Origin: Anodontia alba
Taxonomy: Eukaryota > Mollusca > Bivalvia > Lucinida > Lucinidae
Direction of reading: 5' to 3'
NCBI GenBank assembly: GCA_964016985.1
Contig: OZ024826.1
Span: 71,435,768 to 71,499,767 of the forward strand
Length of the DNA: 64,000 nt
A model generated the notes under the pieces. That model saw nothing but the letters and a program-made list of their open reading frames with translations, was not told the DNA's origin and did no database searches. The translations under genes and the position numbers were made by a program. Of the stretch, positions 12,738 through 22,800 are shown piece after piece. Each line of letters starts with the position of its first letter. The first letter of the stretch is position 1.

Positions 12738-13190
12738 ACATTATTTACCCTAAGTATTGGGACATATTAACCCTTAAACTGCCAATCACAACAATTGTCG
12801 TCTGCTTTGTCATCTGCTTGTGAATTTAAAAGTCATTTCTGCAAACAGTGTGGACCCAGATCAGACTGCTCCTCTAGGAGCAATCTGATCTGGGTCCACA
12901 CTGTTTGCCTGTATGCAAAAATAGGTTTGAAAAGTTTGCAAGAATATTCAGCAGACGACATAAACAGACAACATTTTCAGATGCAGGTTTTCTTGGCGTT
13001 TTAAGGGTTAACATACTTCTCTTAAAATTTGAACAAATCTATTTTACTGCTTGTTGATGTGTCTAAAACCTACTAGATGAGTGGCAGACTGTGCAGACCC
13101 TGGTCTGACACACCATGATCTGTATTGTCTAATCTGATTCTACACTGTTTGCTCAAGCAGGTCTGTTCCAATAGGGTCTTAGGGTCATAA
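12738..13190 (+). mobile_element. MITE family C copy split by a nested MITE
   Basis: The left part, ACCCTAAGTATTGGGACA, is at about 12746. It is interrupted by the family A element at 12767-13011 and resumes with ACATACTTCTCTTAAAATTTG, then GATGTGTCTAAAACCTAC and the TACACTGTTTGCTCAAGCAG right half. Removing the inner element restores the usual family C order. Confidence 0.75.
12767..13011 (+). mobile_element. MITE family A, nested, with TTAA ends
   Basis: Ends TTAACCCTTAAACTGCC and GGCGTTTTAAGGGTTAA are inverted repeats beginning with TTAA. The centre (12845-12910) is a palindrome of the CAAACAGTGTGGACCCAGAT type. The TTAA ends suggest, but do not prove, piggyBac-type mobilisation. Confidence 0.75.
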
Positions 13191-13244
13191 GCTGCATGGG
13201 CATTAGAGGATAGGTTTCAGGGTCACTACTCAGCATTATTACTT

Positions 13245-13430
13245 TGCTACTCTCCAGCCAAATTCAGCAGACATAAAAAAATGACACTTTTCCCCAGAAA
13301 AGAGGATTTCATATTTCATGCAAATTGTCTCCATTAGAGACAATTTACATGAAATGTCAATGCCTGTTTTGCTGGGAAAAATATTCCAAATTGTCATCTG
13401 CTGAAATTTTTACCCAGCATGCTAAGCATT
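13245..13430 (+). mobile_element. MITE family B
   Basis: A long imperfect palindrome: ATTTCATGCAAATTGTCTCC, a short centre, and GGAGACAATTTACATGAAAT-like right arm (GAGACAATTTACATGAAAT), with outer CAGCAGACA / TGTCATCTGCTG and the outermost CAGCATGCTAAGCATTAA on the right. Confidence 0.75.
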
Positions 13431-13434
13431 AAAT

Positions 13435-13799
13435 GATGATGATGATTTGGTGTTTTATGTCCCTTTCAACATTATTTAAATCATATGGAGATAATGGAAG
13501 GGTGATAATGAAAGGCTGCATTGAAGCAGTCATGAGCAGAATTCCCCCTCCAGCTGGATTTAAACCATCCTATTAAATAAAAGTCAAAAAGATTGCCTTT
13601 GAAAACAAAGAACACATTACAGATATAAAATGGGAGTCTCGATTTTATTGAGACTCTTCATAAGCAGTAATGAAGTTTGCAACACTCCTGACCCCCTCTA
13701 GCGTATGCATGAGCAGAACTCCATTTTCAAAAATACCTCAGTGGGGCCAGTCAGGAGTTAAGTCAGGCGAGCTAAACTCTTGGCCACCAGGTTGCTACA
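13435..13799 (-). mobile_element. SINE-like insertion with 13-bp target duplication
   Basis: The 365-bp insert is flanked by the exact duplication CTAAGCATTAAAT (13422-13434 and 13800-13812), the right arm of the MITE next to it. Read on the minus strand it ends in ACATAAAACACCAAATCATC followed by (ATC)n, a microsatellite-type retroposon tail. It contains GGTTTAAATCC, close to a pol III B box, and a GTGGCCAAGAGTTTAGCTCG segment near the 5' end that may be a degenerate A box. A non-autonomous, LINE-mobilised element is the simplest reading. Confidence 0.65.
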
Positions 13800-13847
13800 C
13801 TAAGCATTAAATACCCTGTTAAATACCCACCAGATTTACACCCAAGG

Positions 13848-14030
13848 ATAGGGAAAGGTCTGAGCAAACAGTGTAGACTGAATTCAGTCATTGCAGAATA
13901 ATGCTGCATCTGATTAGGCTGCCCTGTTTGCCTCTCATACAACAGTTTTATTTAGACACATCAGGCAAATAGTAAAATGGATAAATTTTAGGACAAGTAT
14001 TTGAAGTAGTTAAGGTGTCCAGATAGGGTA
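13848..14030 (-). mobile_element. MITE family C, inverted copy
   Basis: Reads GAGCAAACAGTGTAGACTGA, then the palindromic centre, then CAGGCAAATAGTAAAATGGA and AGTAGTTAAGGTGTCCAGAT: the family C order in reverse. The terminal TACCGTAT motifs are lost. Confidence 0.65.
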
Positions 14031-14344
14031 CTTTCAGCATTTAGTAATTTCAGCTTTTCCTGTGTGCAGACAGCCAAGATGTAGACCAGCCTGCACGTGC
14101 ATGCTTGCAGTCTGGTCAGGGTTTTACTGTTTGCCTACATAAAATAAACAAATTAGAAGAGAACTCTTTGCAGATTCTGCTGATTCAGCAGTAATTAAGG
14201 TTCATTAACCGTTGTCATGCTGAATAAATTAAGATGCCCCGCCCCCTTCTAATTTTCAGCCAACCAGATCTCTTGATCCAGATTGTTGACATAAATTCAT
14301 ATACTGAATGGCAAACAGTACAGATCCAGATCAGTTGGCTTCAG

Positions 14345-14510
14345 AAGCCAATTTATCAGAATTTTGGTAGAAAATAGGGCTTGTCATTTCTAGCATAGCC
14401 TCATTAGGAGATAGTTCATTTGTCAAGTCAAGCCCTATTTTTTCAGAAAATTAAGAAAAATCATATTGTCGTCTGCTCTGTTTTCCCAGTGAGTGACAAA
14501 GGTTAATATA
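14345..14510 (+). mobile_element. MITE family B, degenerate
   Basis: AGAAAATAGGGCTTGTCATT and the inverted GTCAAGCCCTATTTTTTCAG flank a decayed centre, followed by TTGTCGTCTGCT. Confidence 0.6.
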
Positions 14511-14581
14511 CTGCATCTTGACATGCAGTTTTCTCAGCCAATTTGAAATGCAAATTAGGTTTTTAGTAAAATGCAAGCTGC

Positions 14582-14803
14582 TTAACCTTTACAACTCTCT
14601 GGGCAAATTCAGCAGATGACACATTGATGATATTTTTCTTATTTTTCCCAGAAAATAGGATTTGACTTTTTCTGCAGATTGTCTCCTGGGGAGACAATTT
14701 GCATGAAATGTTAAAGCCATATATTTTATTTTCTGGGAAAAATAAGAAAAAAAAATCAAATTGTCATCTGTTCAAATTTCTAGCCAACATGCTACTAAGC
14801 ATT
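14582..14803 (+). mobile_element. MITE family B
   Basis: ATTCAGCAGATGACACATTG and CAGAAAATAGGATTTGAC on the left mirror TATTTTCTGGGAAAAATAAG and TTGTCATCTGTTC on the right. The centre is GATTGTCTCCTGGGGAGACAA, and the outer right end is AACATGCTACTAAGCATTAA. Confidence 0.75.
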
Positions 14804-14977
14804 AATAAATTAAATGTAATTAGAACTTTTAAAACAGTGCAGTAGACAAACCTGTAGACAGTTAGTGTGTCAAAGCAAAATAAGAATAATTTAAGGATAT
14901 TAGATAGAAACAAAAGGTTTGCTTTATATTTTACAAGTAAATTAACAATTTAACAATGACCTTTTCATGTTTAAAAC

Positions 14978-15060
14978 AAACCAGACAATTTGCATAAAAT
15001 GTCATTATCCTTGAAAAATAAGAAAAAAATATTTTCAGCTTGTCATGTGCTGAAAATATT
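14978..15060 (+). repeat. MITE family B fragment
   Basis: Only the right arm is visible: ACAATTTGCATAAAATGTCA, AATAAGAAAAAAATATTTTC and TTGTCATGTGCTGAAA. Confidence 0.5.
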
Positions 15061-15205
15061 GGGACACCTTAATGCCTTACCATACTTGTCTTTAAACTTA
15101 AACAAGTGCAATTTACTACTTGTTGATTTGTCCATAAACTGCTGGCTGAGTGGCATCTGACCTGGTTCTACACTGTTAGCTCATGCTCATCTGTCCAAAT
15201 ATTTA
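15056..15205 (+). repeat. MITE family C, partial
   Basis: TATTGGGACACCTTAATGCC, CCATACTTGTCTTTAAAC and TTCTACACTGTTAGCTCATG are recognisable, but most of the central palindrome is missing. Confidence 0.6.
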
Positions 15206-15478
15206 TGATTATTACAGTATCTCCATTATTACAGATTTCATTATATTAGGGTTATTACAGTATCTCAATTATTACAGATTTCATTATATTAGGGTTATTA
15301 CAGTATCTCCATTATTACAGTTTTCATTATATTAGGGTTATTACAGTATCTCCATTATTACAGATTTCATTATGTTAGGGTTATTTTAGTATCTGCATCA
15401 TTACAGAGATCATTATACATGTATTAGGAATATTACAGTATCTCCATTATTATAGATTGCATATTAGGATTATTACAA
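15200..15478 (+). repeat. 43-bp tandem array, left segment
   Basis: Units of 43 bp, GGGTTATTACAGTATCTCCA followed by TTATTACAGATTTCATTATATTA; successive starts at 15248 and 15291 show the period. The array is one original block cut into three pieces by two later insertions. Confidence 0.9.
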
Positions 15479-16112
15479 TTTATTACATTTTTAGCACTGA
15501 TTTACTGAGATTTCTCAGTGAATTATAATCGATAATTCACCGAGTGAATTATTTCATTTTGAACGTTTTGACGTCATAATTGCTAGGCGACGTTGCTGAA
15601 GTAGTTGGTAACAACAATAACAATAGGTGACGTTTCGCGAAAAATTTGATAAAATCATGACGATCAGACTGCAATTTTCACGTCCAGTTGGCTTTTTCGA
15701 GGAAAGACCTGCAACACAAATATGTATGATTTTCTTGATAATCCAGTTCAACTTTCGTGACATTATTGTGTCTGTATTTCAAGCACAGGATGAATTTTGC
15801 ATTAAAGTGAAACAAGATGGCGACTGATTTTCAAACTAAACCAGCCTCCTAAAATTCATGCAATGACTGGAACTATTTTGGTAGGAAATCATAATGGGTA
15901 AATGTGAAAATTCAAAGGTAAAACATGAATGAAAATGTAATAAACAGTTTATTTGTTTGCTTTGATCGATTACGGAGAAATAATTCACGTGTGTTCTAAG
16001 GCTTTCGTGTAAAAAACTTGTTCGCTTCGCTCACTCGTTTTTTACGTGCAAGCCTTAGAACACTAGTAAATTATTTCTCCTTAATTGATCAAAACAAACA
16101 AATAAACTCTAT
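15479..16112. mobile_element. Foldback-like insertion inside the 43-bp array
   Basis: This 0.63-kb segment has no relation to the array on either side. Its right end is a long hairpin (about 15948-16112): AGTTTATTTGTTTGCTTTGA ... GTGTTCTAAGGCTTTCGTG, a GTTCGCTTCGCTCACTCG loop, then the complementary arm. Its left end has a smaller hairpin, GTGAATTAT-AATCG-ATAATTCAC (about 15519-15541). It contains a 66-70 codon open frame on each strand without recognisable domains. No clean target duplication was found. Confidence 0.55.
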
Positions 16113-16516
16113 ATCTCTATTACATATCTCATTATATTAGGATTATTACAGTATCTCCATTATTACAGTATCTCTATTACAATTTCATTATATTGGGATT
16201 ATTACAGTATCTCCATTATTACAGATTTTATTATATTAGGATTATTTCAGTTTCTCAATTATTACAGATTTCATGAAATTAGGATTATTACAGTATCTCC
16301 ATTATTACAAATTCCATGATATTAGGATTAGTACAGTATCTATTTTTACAGATTTCATTATATTAGGATTATACAGTACCTGCATTATAACAGATTTTAT
16401 TATATTAGGATTATACCAGTATCTCCATTATTACAAGTCTCATTATATTTGGATTACTGTATTAGGATTATTACAGTTTCTCAATTATTACAGATTTCAT
16501 GATATTAGGATTATTA
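16113..16516 (+). repeat. 43-bp tandem array, middle segment
   Basis: About nine more units of the same array, ending at the TA where mariner copy 1 is inserted. Several units have lost one base or carry CCATGATATTAGG variants. Confidence 0.85.
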
Positions 16517-17778
16517 TGAAGGTCCTGCAAAAAGTTTTGTCACTGGGTTCGGATTACTTCAGTGCTATGTTTTATCAAACATATTTTTATTACAAACCTT
16601 CAAAGTATTCCCTCTTTACTGCAACACATTTTTGTAACCTTTTTTACCCAGTTGCGAAAAGCAGATAAATAGTCTTCTTTTGGTATCTGTTGGAGACACT
16701 GATAAATAGTGCTGCCAAGAGAACTTCTAGACGTATACTTATTTCCAGAAAACATTTTCTTAAGCCTTGGAAATAAAAAGAAGTCACAGGGAATCCGGTC
16801 AGGTGAATAAGGTGGATGGTTTAAAACTTTCACCTTTTCAGAAGCCAAAAAAAACTTAACGACCTCACACTTATGAGAGGAGGTGTTGTCATGTAAAAGG
16901 TGGACTCCTGACCATCCTTTGCTTGGTCGTTTCTTATTGTAAAACTCTTTCACTTTCTTGAGTACAGAATTCTTGTAGAATCAGCCAGTGACTGTATGAT
17001 CAGATGGACAAGGCACTTGAACGACTGGCCCACTTGAATTAAAGAAAATTGCGTACAACATCTTTTTCGAACTTATGGTTCTCTTGGCAATACATGGGCT
17101 TTTTTGATCTTTTCGCTTCCATTGCTTATTATCAGCCCTTCTTTGTGGCTCAAACATGTGCACCCAGATTTCATCACCTGTTAGCAAGTTAGAAATAACC
17201 CGACTACATGTATTACAGCCTTTGTATTATTCAAAAGTTCCCGGGCACATTTAAGGCATTGTGTCTTTTGCTCCTCAGTGAGCAAATTAGGTACCCACCT
17301 AGTGCAAACCTTTCTCATCCTGTTCGACCACAATCTTTACAGCAGCGATGTTAGCCTTGGTAACAGAGGTTTTAGGCCAACCAGGACGGGTATCATCTTC
17401 AACAGAAAATTTCCCAGCTTTAAAAGCTTTAACCCACCTAAAAACTGTGGGCATTGAAATGGTCTGAGGTCCATATATACCACACAATTCATTAAATATC
17501 TGCTTTGAATCTACATTAAGCCTAATGCGGCATTTAATATAGCTACGAATTTCAGTCTTCTCGTCCATGTTCCAGTGTAACAAGTAAATTGGTCAGTGTA
17601 TATGACTGCATCTATTTCAGTTTGAAATAACTCGGTCATTTGGAAAGCAATTTGCACGAAATAAACGGGTATCGTTAGCTATTCAACACACCATTCAAGT
17701 GCAGTGAAGCATTTTAAAATATACCTGGGATAAAACAAAGGAAGTCTATTAGTGACAGAACTTTTTGCACGACCCTCG
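16517..17778 (-). mobile_element. Mariner-type transposon, copy 1
   Basis: A 1262-bp element bounded by 27-bp terminal inverted repeats (16517-16543 and 17752-17778) that match at 23 of 27 positions, sharing TGCAAAAAGTT and TGTCAC. TA dinucleotides flank both ends (16515-16516 and 17779-17780), as expected for Tc1/mariner insertion. It lies inside the 43-bp array, which continues on both sides. The transposase gene runs on the minus strand and is broken, so this copy is non-autonomous. Confidence 0.95.
16600..17583 (-). pseudogene. Mariner transposase, degenerate
   Basis: Minus-strand remains of a DD34D transposase, the enzyme that cuts and joins mariner ends. The amino-terminal part starting near 17565 shows the first helix-turn-helix region and a TRPGWP phrase matching the usual GRP linker. 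The catalytic triad can be placed: D in TGDEIWVH (about 17175), D in LLHDNTSSH (about 16890) and D in PCDFFLF, with 34 residues between the last two. Damage: around 17190-17300 consecutive stops mark a frame change, and the RWVP-type segment continues in another frame. Compared with usual mariners about 35 residues of the second DNA-binding half are missing. A further in-frame TGA sits at 16981-16983. All catalytic aspartates remain, so the loss is recent on the mariner scale. Confidence 0.92.
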
Positions 17779-17965
17779 TACAGTATCTCCATTATAACAA
17801 ATTCCATGATATTAGGATTAGTACAGTATTTATTATTACAGATTTCATTATGTTAGGATTATACAGTACCTGCATTATAACAGATTTCATTATATTAGGA
17901 TTATTACAGTATCTCCATTATTACCAATTTCATGATATTAGGGTTATTAAAGTGTCTCCATTCAT
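17779..17965 (+). repeat. 43-bp tandem array, right segment
   Basis: The array resumes at the TA duplication with ACAGTATCTCCATTATAACA and fades out near 17965. Confidence 0.85.
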
Positions 17966-18084
17966 TCACAGATTGGGATGGGCAATTTTCTGTCAGTGTG
18001 ATGAGGGGTGCTAAAAACGTAGCTTCTATATTAAACCATTAACTTGTGAAACTTGTATAGTTGCTGATGACATTTTTTCTACCC

Positions 18085-19675
18085 CGACCATGAAGTGGAG
18101 GAGGGCTTATAGTTTTATCCTCCGTCATATGTCTGTGTGTTCATCCCTCTGTCCATGTGTCAGTCTGGGTCAACATCAATGTGTTTGGGGGCTATTTTGG
18201 ACATGATTATGAGGTTATTTTGAGCATTATTCCATTTAAAATACATTAGAGTAGCCCCTAATTCCTTTTTGAATAGCCCCTAAACCCCCATGGAAATTTA
18301 ACATTGATGTAACCCTCTAAACCCTTAATATTAGAATGTTAGAATGTCTGTCTGTCTGTCCGTGTGTGTGTCCACAGGGAGGAATGTATACTTGTGTGTT
18401 TTAAAATTATGGACAATTCAGTGTGTTTCAATGAGATTTATTCCGTAGACACACAAGCCGACTGATTTTTGTGTCGAAAATTACATACAAAGTACCCTTG
18501 TGTGTCTAATTTTTGACACATAAGGGTACTTAGTAGGTAAGGAGACACAGAAATATCAAGTCAAGTCTGTCCGTCACACTTTATAGTACTGCTCGTGTCT
18601 CCCCAACTCCTCCTACAGTTTGCAAGTTAATGGTTTGAAACTTGCACCATAGTAAGCATATAGACTAAGCATGTGCATAAAGGTCACAGAACTCTGATAA
18701 AATTATTAGTGGTAGAATTATGTACCCTTGATTTACTTAGAAAATTTGTCTTATACACATGGCATACATGTACTAGGGTTTGTGTATCCGCAACTTCTCC
18801 TTCAGTTTTAAAGATAATGATTTGAAACTTGCAGCAAAGTAAGAATATAGGCTGGACATATGCATAAAGGTTACAGAACTCTTTTATTGCTTGCATTACA
18901 TACCCTGGATTTACTTAGAAATTTTGCCTTATACACATGACATAGTAGGATTCGTGCCTCTGCAACTTCTTTTACAGTTTTCAAGATAATGATTTGAAAC
19001 TTGCAGCAAAGTAAGAATATAGGCTAGGCAGGTGCATAAAGATCACAGAACTCTGATCAAAATTTTGTTGCTAGATTTATTTACCCTGGATTTACTTAGA
19101 AATTTTGCCTTATTCACATGGCATAGTAAGGTTGGTGTCTCCGCAACTTCTACTTCAGTTTTCAAGATAATGATTTGAAACTTGCAGCAAAGTAAGAATA
19201 TAGGCAGGCATGTGAATAAAGGTCACAGAACTGTGATCAAATTGTTATTGCTAGAGTTACATACCCTTCATTTACTTAGAAATTTACTATATTCACATTG
19301 CATAATGGAGTTCATGTCTCTGCAACTTCTACAGTTTTCATGATTGTGGTTTGAAACTAGCACTACAGAAAAGGTATAGGTTTAGCATATGCATGAAGGT
19401 CAGAGAACTCTGATTAAACTATTATTGCAAGAATTACATGCTCTTGATTTATTTAATAATTTTGCCTTATAACCATGCCATAGTAGGTTTCATGTGTCTG
19501 CAACTCCTCCTACTGATTTCAAGGTCATGTTCGGAAACTTGTACCATAGCAAGAATACAGGTTGAGCTTGTGCTGAAGCCCACATGGCTCTGAAAACAGT
19601 CAAATGACAAGTGTACAAAACCAAACTGGCAGTAGCGGGGGCATTCATTCCCTTTAGGGATATTCTAGTTTTTAA
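18085..19675 (+). mobile_element. Tandem-repeat element, units about 170-180 bp
   Basis: Begins with a CCCGACCATGAAGTGGAGGA-type imperfect hairpin followed by CTCCGTCATATGTCTGTG and CTGTCC runs. It contains about five units with GATTTGAAACTTGCAGCAAA, TAAAGGTCACAGAACTC and TGGATTTACTTAGAAATTT phrases (starts near 18813, 18985 and 19166), and ends with a CCCTTTAGGG hairpin near 19655. A separate hairpin, GTACCCTTGTGTGTC with its complement, sits at 18480-18535. Layout resembles the HINE-like elements in this window but termini differ. Confidence 0.6.
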
Positions 19676-19800
19676 ATATTTTTTTTCTTATTTTTCCCAG
19701 AAAATAGAGCTTACCTTACAATTTGCTTGATATATCAAACTCTATTTTTTATAAAAAAAAATAAATAAAATAAATAAAAAATAGGAAAACTGTCATGAGA
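19676..19800 (+). repeat. MITE family B fragment
   Basis: CTTATTTTTCCCAGAAAATA followed by the inverted arm TCAAACTCTATTTTTTAT; outer ends are lost. Confidence 0.5.
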
Positions 19801-19842
19801 ACTGATCATCTCCAGAGATGGTTAAAGGATTATCTGAAAAGT

Positions 19843-20036
19843 ACCGTATATACCTTAAATATTGGGACACCTTAACTCTTTGCCATACTTGTCCTTAAAT
19901 TTGAACAAGTGCATTTTATACTTCCTGTTGATGTGTCTGGAAAAATGCTGCTGGTTGAGTGGCAAACATTGTAGACCCTGATCAGCTACTATGTTCTACA
20001 GAGGCCTACCAGTCAGAATACTTAGGGGAAATATAG
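19843..20036 (+). mobile_element. MITE family C
   Basis: TACCGTATATACCTTAAATA to ATACTTAGGGGAAATATAGT with GATGTGTCTGG, GAGTGGCAAACATTGTAGAC and a shortened palindromic centre. Confidence 0.7.
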
Positions 20037-20044
20037 TAGTTGTT

Positions 20045-20238
20045 ACCATATTTACCCAAAATATTTAGACGCCTTATCTACATACCATACTCATTCTAAA
20101 ATTAGAAATAGTCCATTCTACTACCCACTGATGTGTCTGAAATATTGCTGTATGTATGGCAAATAGTGTAGACCCTGATCAGATGATCTGGGTCTACACT
20201 GTTTGCAAAAGCGTGTCTGTCCCAATACTTAGGGTAAT
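20045..20238 (+). mobile_element. MITE family C
   Basis: TACCATATTTACCCAAAATA to CAATACTTAGGGTAATTACA; the centre at 20160-20207 is a near-perfect hairpin, AGTGTAGACCCTGATCAG with its complement. Confidence 0.75.
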
Positions 20239-20239
20239 T

Positions 20240-20465
20240 ACAGCATCCCTTAATGCACTAAGCAAATTTATACCAGAATATATTCTTAAATTGATTTTTG
20301 TTATTTTTCAGAAAAAAATAAGATTTGACATTTTATGTGAACTGTCTGCTAGGCAGAAAAGTCACAATTCACATGAAATGTCAAGTCATGTTTTCTCTGA
20401 AAAATAAATAAAAAAAATTCAAAGTGTCATCTGCTGTAGTTGTGATTAGCACTTTAAGGGTTAAT
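20240..20465 (+). mobile_element. MITE family A
   Basis: GCACTAAGCAAATT on the left mirrors GTGATTAGCACTTTAAGGGT on the right. The centre has GTCTGCTAGGCAGA flanked by ACATTTTATGTGAA / TTCACATGAAATGTC. Confidence 0.75.
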
Positions 20466-20661
20466 TAATGACAGTTCTTTATTCAGTAGTTCAGCCATAG
20501 AGTCTCAAGTAATGAAAGGCAATAAGAAAATACAAACTTTTCAATGGCTCATCAATAGACACCTTAATGGACTCCTGCCAATAACTTCCTGTTGAAAATT
20601 AAGTTTATTAATAGCAATGTTAAGAGATAAATAGGACTCTGGAGTGTTTCCCATGGATATA

Positions 20662-20836
20662 ACACTTAGCATGCTGGGTAAAAACAAATCAGCAGGCTAC
20701 ATGTTGAAATATTTTTCTGATTTTCCCAGTTCAGAAAATAGGGCTTGATATTAATTTGTATAAAATATTAAATCTTATTTTCTGGTGAAATAACAATGTA
20801 ATCAATTTGCTGTTTGCTGATTTTGGCCAGGTTAAT
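20662..20836 (+). mobile_element. MITE family B, decayed centre
   Basis: Begins TTAGCATGCTGGGTAAAAAC and AATCAGCAGG; the right arm has TTATTTTCTGG and TTGCTGATTT. The central hairpin is largely lost. Confidence 0.6.
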
Positions 20837-20861
20837 AACTGTCTCATTTAATCCTTATTTT

Positions 20862-21040
20862 AAAGTGCTAAGCAAAATTGTAGCAGAAAACATTCTAATT
20901 TTGCTAGGCAGGTTGATTCACATGAAATGTCAAACCTTATTTTCTCTGAAACCCCCCCCCCCCCAAAAAACACAATAAACACGTAAAAAAAATCAAAATG
21001 TCAATCTGCTGCAGTTGTAATTAGCAGTTTATGGTTTAAG
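20862..21040 (+). mobile_element. MITE family A, left arm deleted
   Basis: AAAGTGCTAAGCAAAATTGT and GTAGCAGAAAACATTC lead straight into GCTAGGCAGGTTGATTCACA and the complete right arm, which includes a C13 run at 20952-20964. Confidence 0.65.
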
Positions 21041-21044
21041 TCTT

Positions 21045-21141
21045 AGTTATACCAGGGTTCGTGCGCACGTACGATGCGATAATGCACGAGCGTGAGTGAG
21101 TGCATTATTGCACATACATGTGCAGAACTATGGTATAACTG
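21045..21141. repeat. Long imperfect hairpin
   Basis: AGTTATACCAGGGTTCGTGC and the downstream AGAACTATGGTATAACT are inverted; inner arms TGCGATAATGCA and TGCATTATTGCA pair too. The loop is about CGAGCGTGAGTGAG. Probably a small foldback element. Confidence 0.7.
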
Positions 21142-21517
21142 ATTTATCACATTTGCATGCATGTAGATCATCTACATCGCGAGATATTTCATGCTTAATG
21201 TTGGGAATTCAGGCTACTATGTGATAATTTTCGGTTATTGAGATTTAACCTTAGTTTTATTTACATAGAGACAATGGAACATTCATTGGTTAAGTACAAA
21301 ATAGGTACATATTTATGTACCTCTTTTTTACCTAATTTTGGTATGGATGTGTTTAATTGATATAGTGGGGTTGTGTGTGCTCCATGTCTCCTTCGTTGAT
21401 TGAAGGATATTTTATACTCCTGCCAAAAGATATGTAGCATTACGTCCTGACTTTGTTGGTCCATCTGTCTATTGGTCTGTCTATTAATTTTTTGTGTCTG
21501 TCCATATCTCCTTAACA
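21142..21517. other. Unassigned sequence
   Basis: No exon or repeat boundary recognised apart from a TCTGTCTATTGGTCTGTCTA low-complexity patch near 21465. Confidence 0.35.
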
Positions 21518-21525
21518 GATTGAAG

Positions 21526-21834
21526 TCGTTCTTGGTGGCTCAGTTGATGAGCGTCTGACTGGAGACTAGGAGGTAGTGGATTCGACCCCCGCCAAGGTCG
21601 GCAACATTCTTTCATGGAGTTGGATCATGAAATATTTTCTAGGGTCATTCTCTCCCTTCCGCTGATTCACGAAGGGCAGTTGTCATTTTCTGATGAAAGA
21701 ATGTGCACAATACTGGTTAACCGTTTAGAGGACTAAGCCTGCCCAGTAAACGTGTGGTTAGGTAAACTGACCGCGCTGGACATGACCCCATTGGGTTAAC
21801 TGGGCCGTAAAACCTCAACACAAACAAATTAATG
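21526..21834 (+). mobile_element. tRNA-derived SINE, copy 1
   Basis: A roughly 300-bp retroposon. TGGCTCAGTTGATGAGCG at 21536 resembles a pol III A box; GGATTCGACCC at 21578-21588 resembles the B box, about 42 bp downstream as in a tRNA. The body has CATTCTCTCCCTTCCGCTGA and GACTAAGCCTGCCCAGTAAA, and the 3' end is GGGCCGTAAAACCTCAACAC AAAC. An imperfect 14-bp duplication, TTAACAGATTGAAG / TTAATGGATTGAAG, flanks it. Copy 2 is at 31664 and a fragment at about 35156. Confidence 0.88.
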
Positions 21835-21847
21835 GATTGAAGGATTT

Positions 21848-22800
21848 TTAGCTCTACTGGCCAAAGGCCTGAAGAGCTTATATCATGGCATGGTTCCTAT
21901 CTCCATCCGTCTGTCTGTGCGTCCATCCGTCCATCAGTTAACTTTTTCTGGTTTACGCAATAAACTCCACAGTTTTGAGCCGATTCTTTTGAAACATGCA
22001 CAGAATGTTTGTATCATTGTTTATTAACCCTATCGAAAATGAAGAAAATCCATCAAAAATTTTGGAAAAATGGAAATGGCCTTTTAAAATTTTTGTTAAT
22101 TTTTTCTCGTTTACACAATAAAGTCCACATTTTTTATCCAATTCTTTTGAAACCTGCACAGATTGTATCATTAAAAGGAATAACCGTAACAAAAATTAAG
22201 AAAATCTGTAAAAAATTTTGGGAAAAGGGCCCTTTTAAAATTTTGGTTAATTTTTTCTCGTTTACACAATAAAGTCCACTCTTTTGATCTGATTCTTTTG
22301 AAACTTGCATAGATTGTTTGTATTATTGTAAGGATTGACCCTATCGAAAATGAAGAAAAATGGTTCAACATTATGGGAAAAGGGCCCTTTTAAAATTTTG
22401 GTAAATTTTTTCTTGTTTACACAATAAACCCTATCCAAAATGAAGAAAGTCCATCAAACATGATGGGAAAAGGGCCCTTTTACAATTTCGGTTTATTTTT
22501 TATCCTTTACCCGATTAAGTCCATATTTTTGATCTGATTCTTTTGAAACTTGCACAGATTGATTGTATCATTGTAAGAATTGACCTTATTAAAAATGAAG
22601 AAAATTTATCAAACATTATGGGAAAAGGGCCCTTTTAAAATTTTGGTTAATTTTTTCTCGTTTACATTATTAAGTCCACATTTTTCATCTAATTCTTCTG
22701 AAACTTGCACAGATTGTTTGTATCATCATAGACATCAACCCTATTGAAAATGAAGAAAATCCGTCAAATAATTTTGGAAAAAGAGACATTTGAAATTTTG
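21848..22800 (+). mobile_element. HINE-like element, units about 150 bp
   Basis: The left end is a hairpin, AGCTCTACTGGCC-AAA-GGCCTGAAGAGCT, followed by CCATCCGTCTGTCTGTG. About five units then repeat CTTTTGAAACTTGCACAGAT, CCCTATCGAAAATGAAGAAA and GGGAAAAGGGCCCTTTTAAA. The right end is not clear. Confidence 0.65.
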
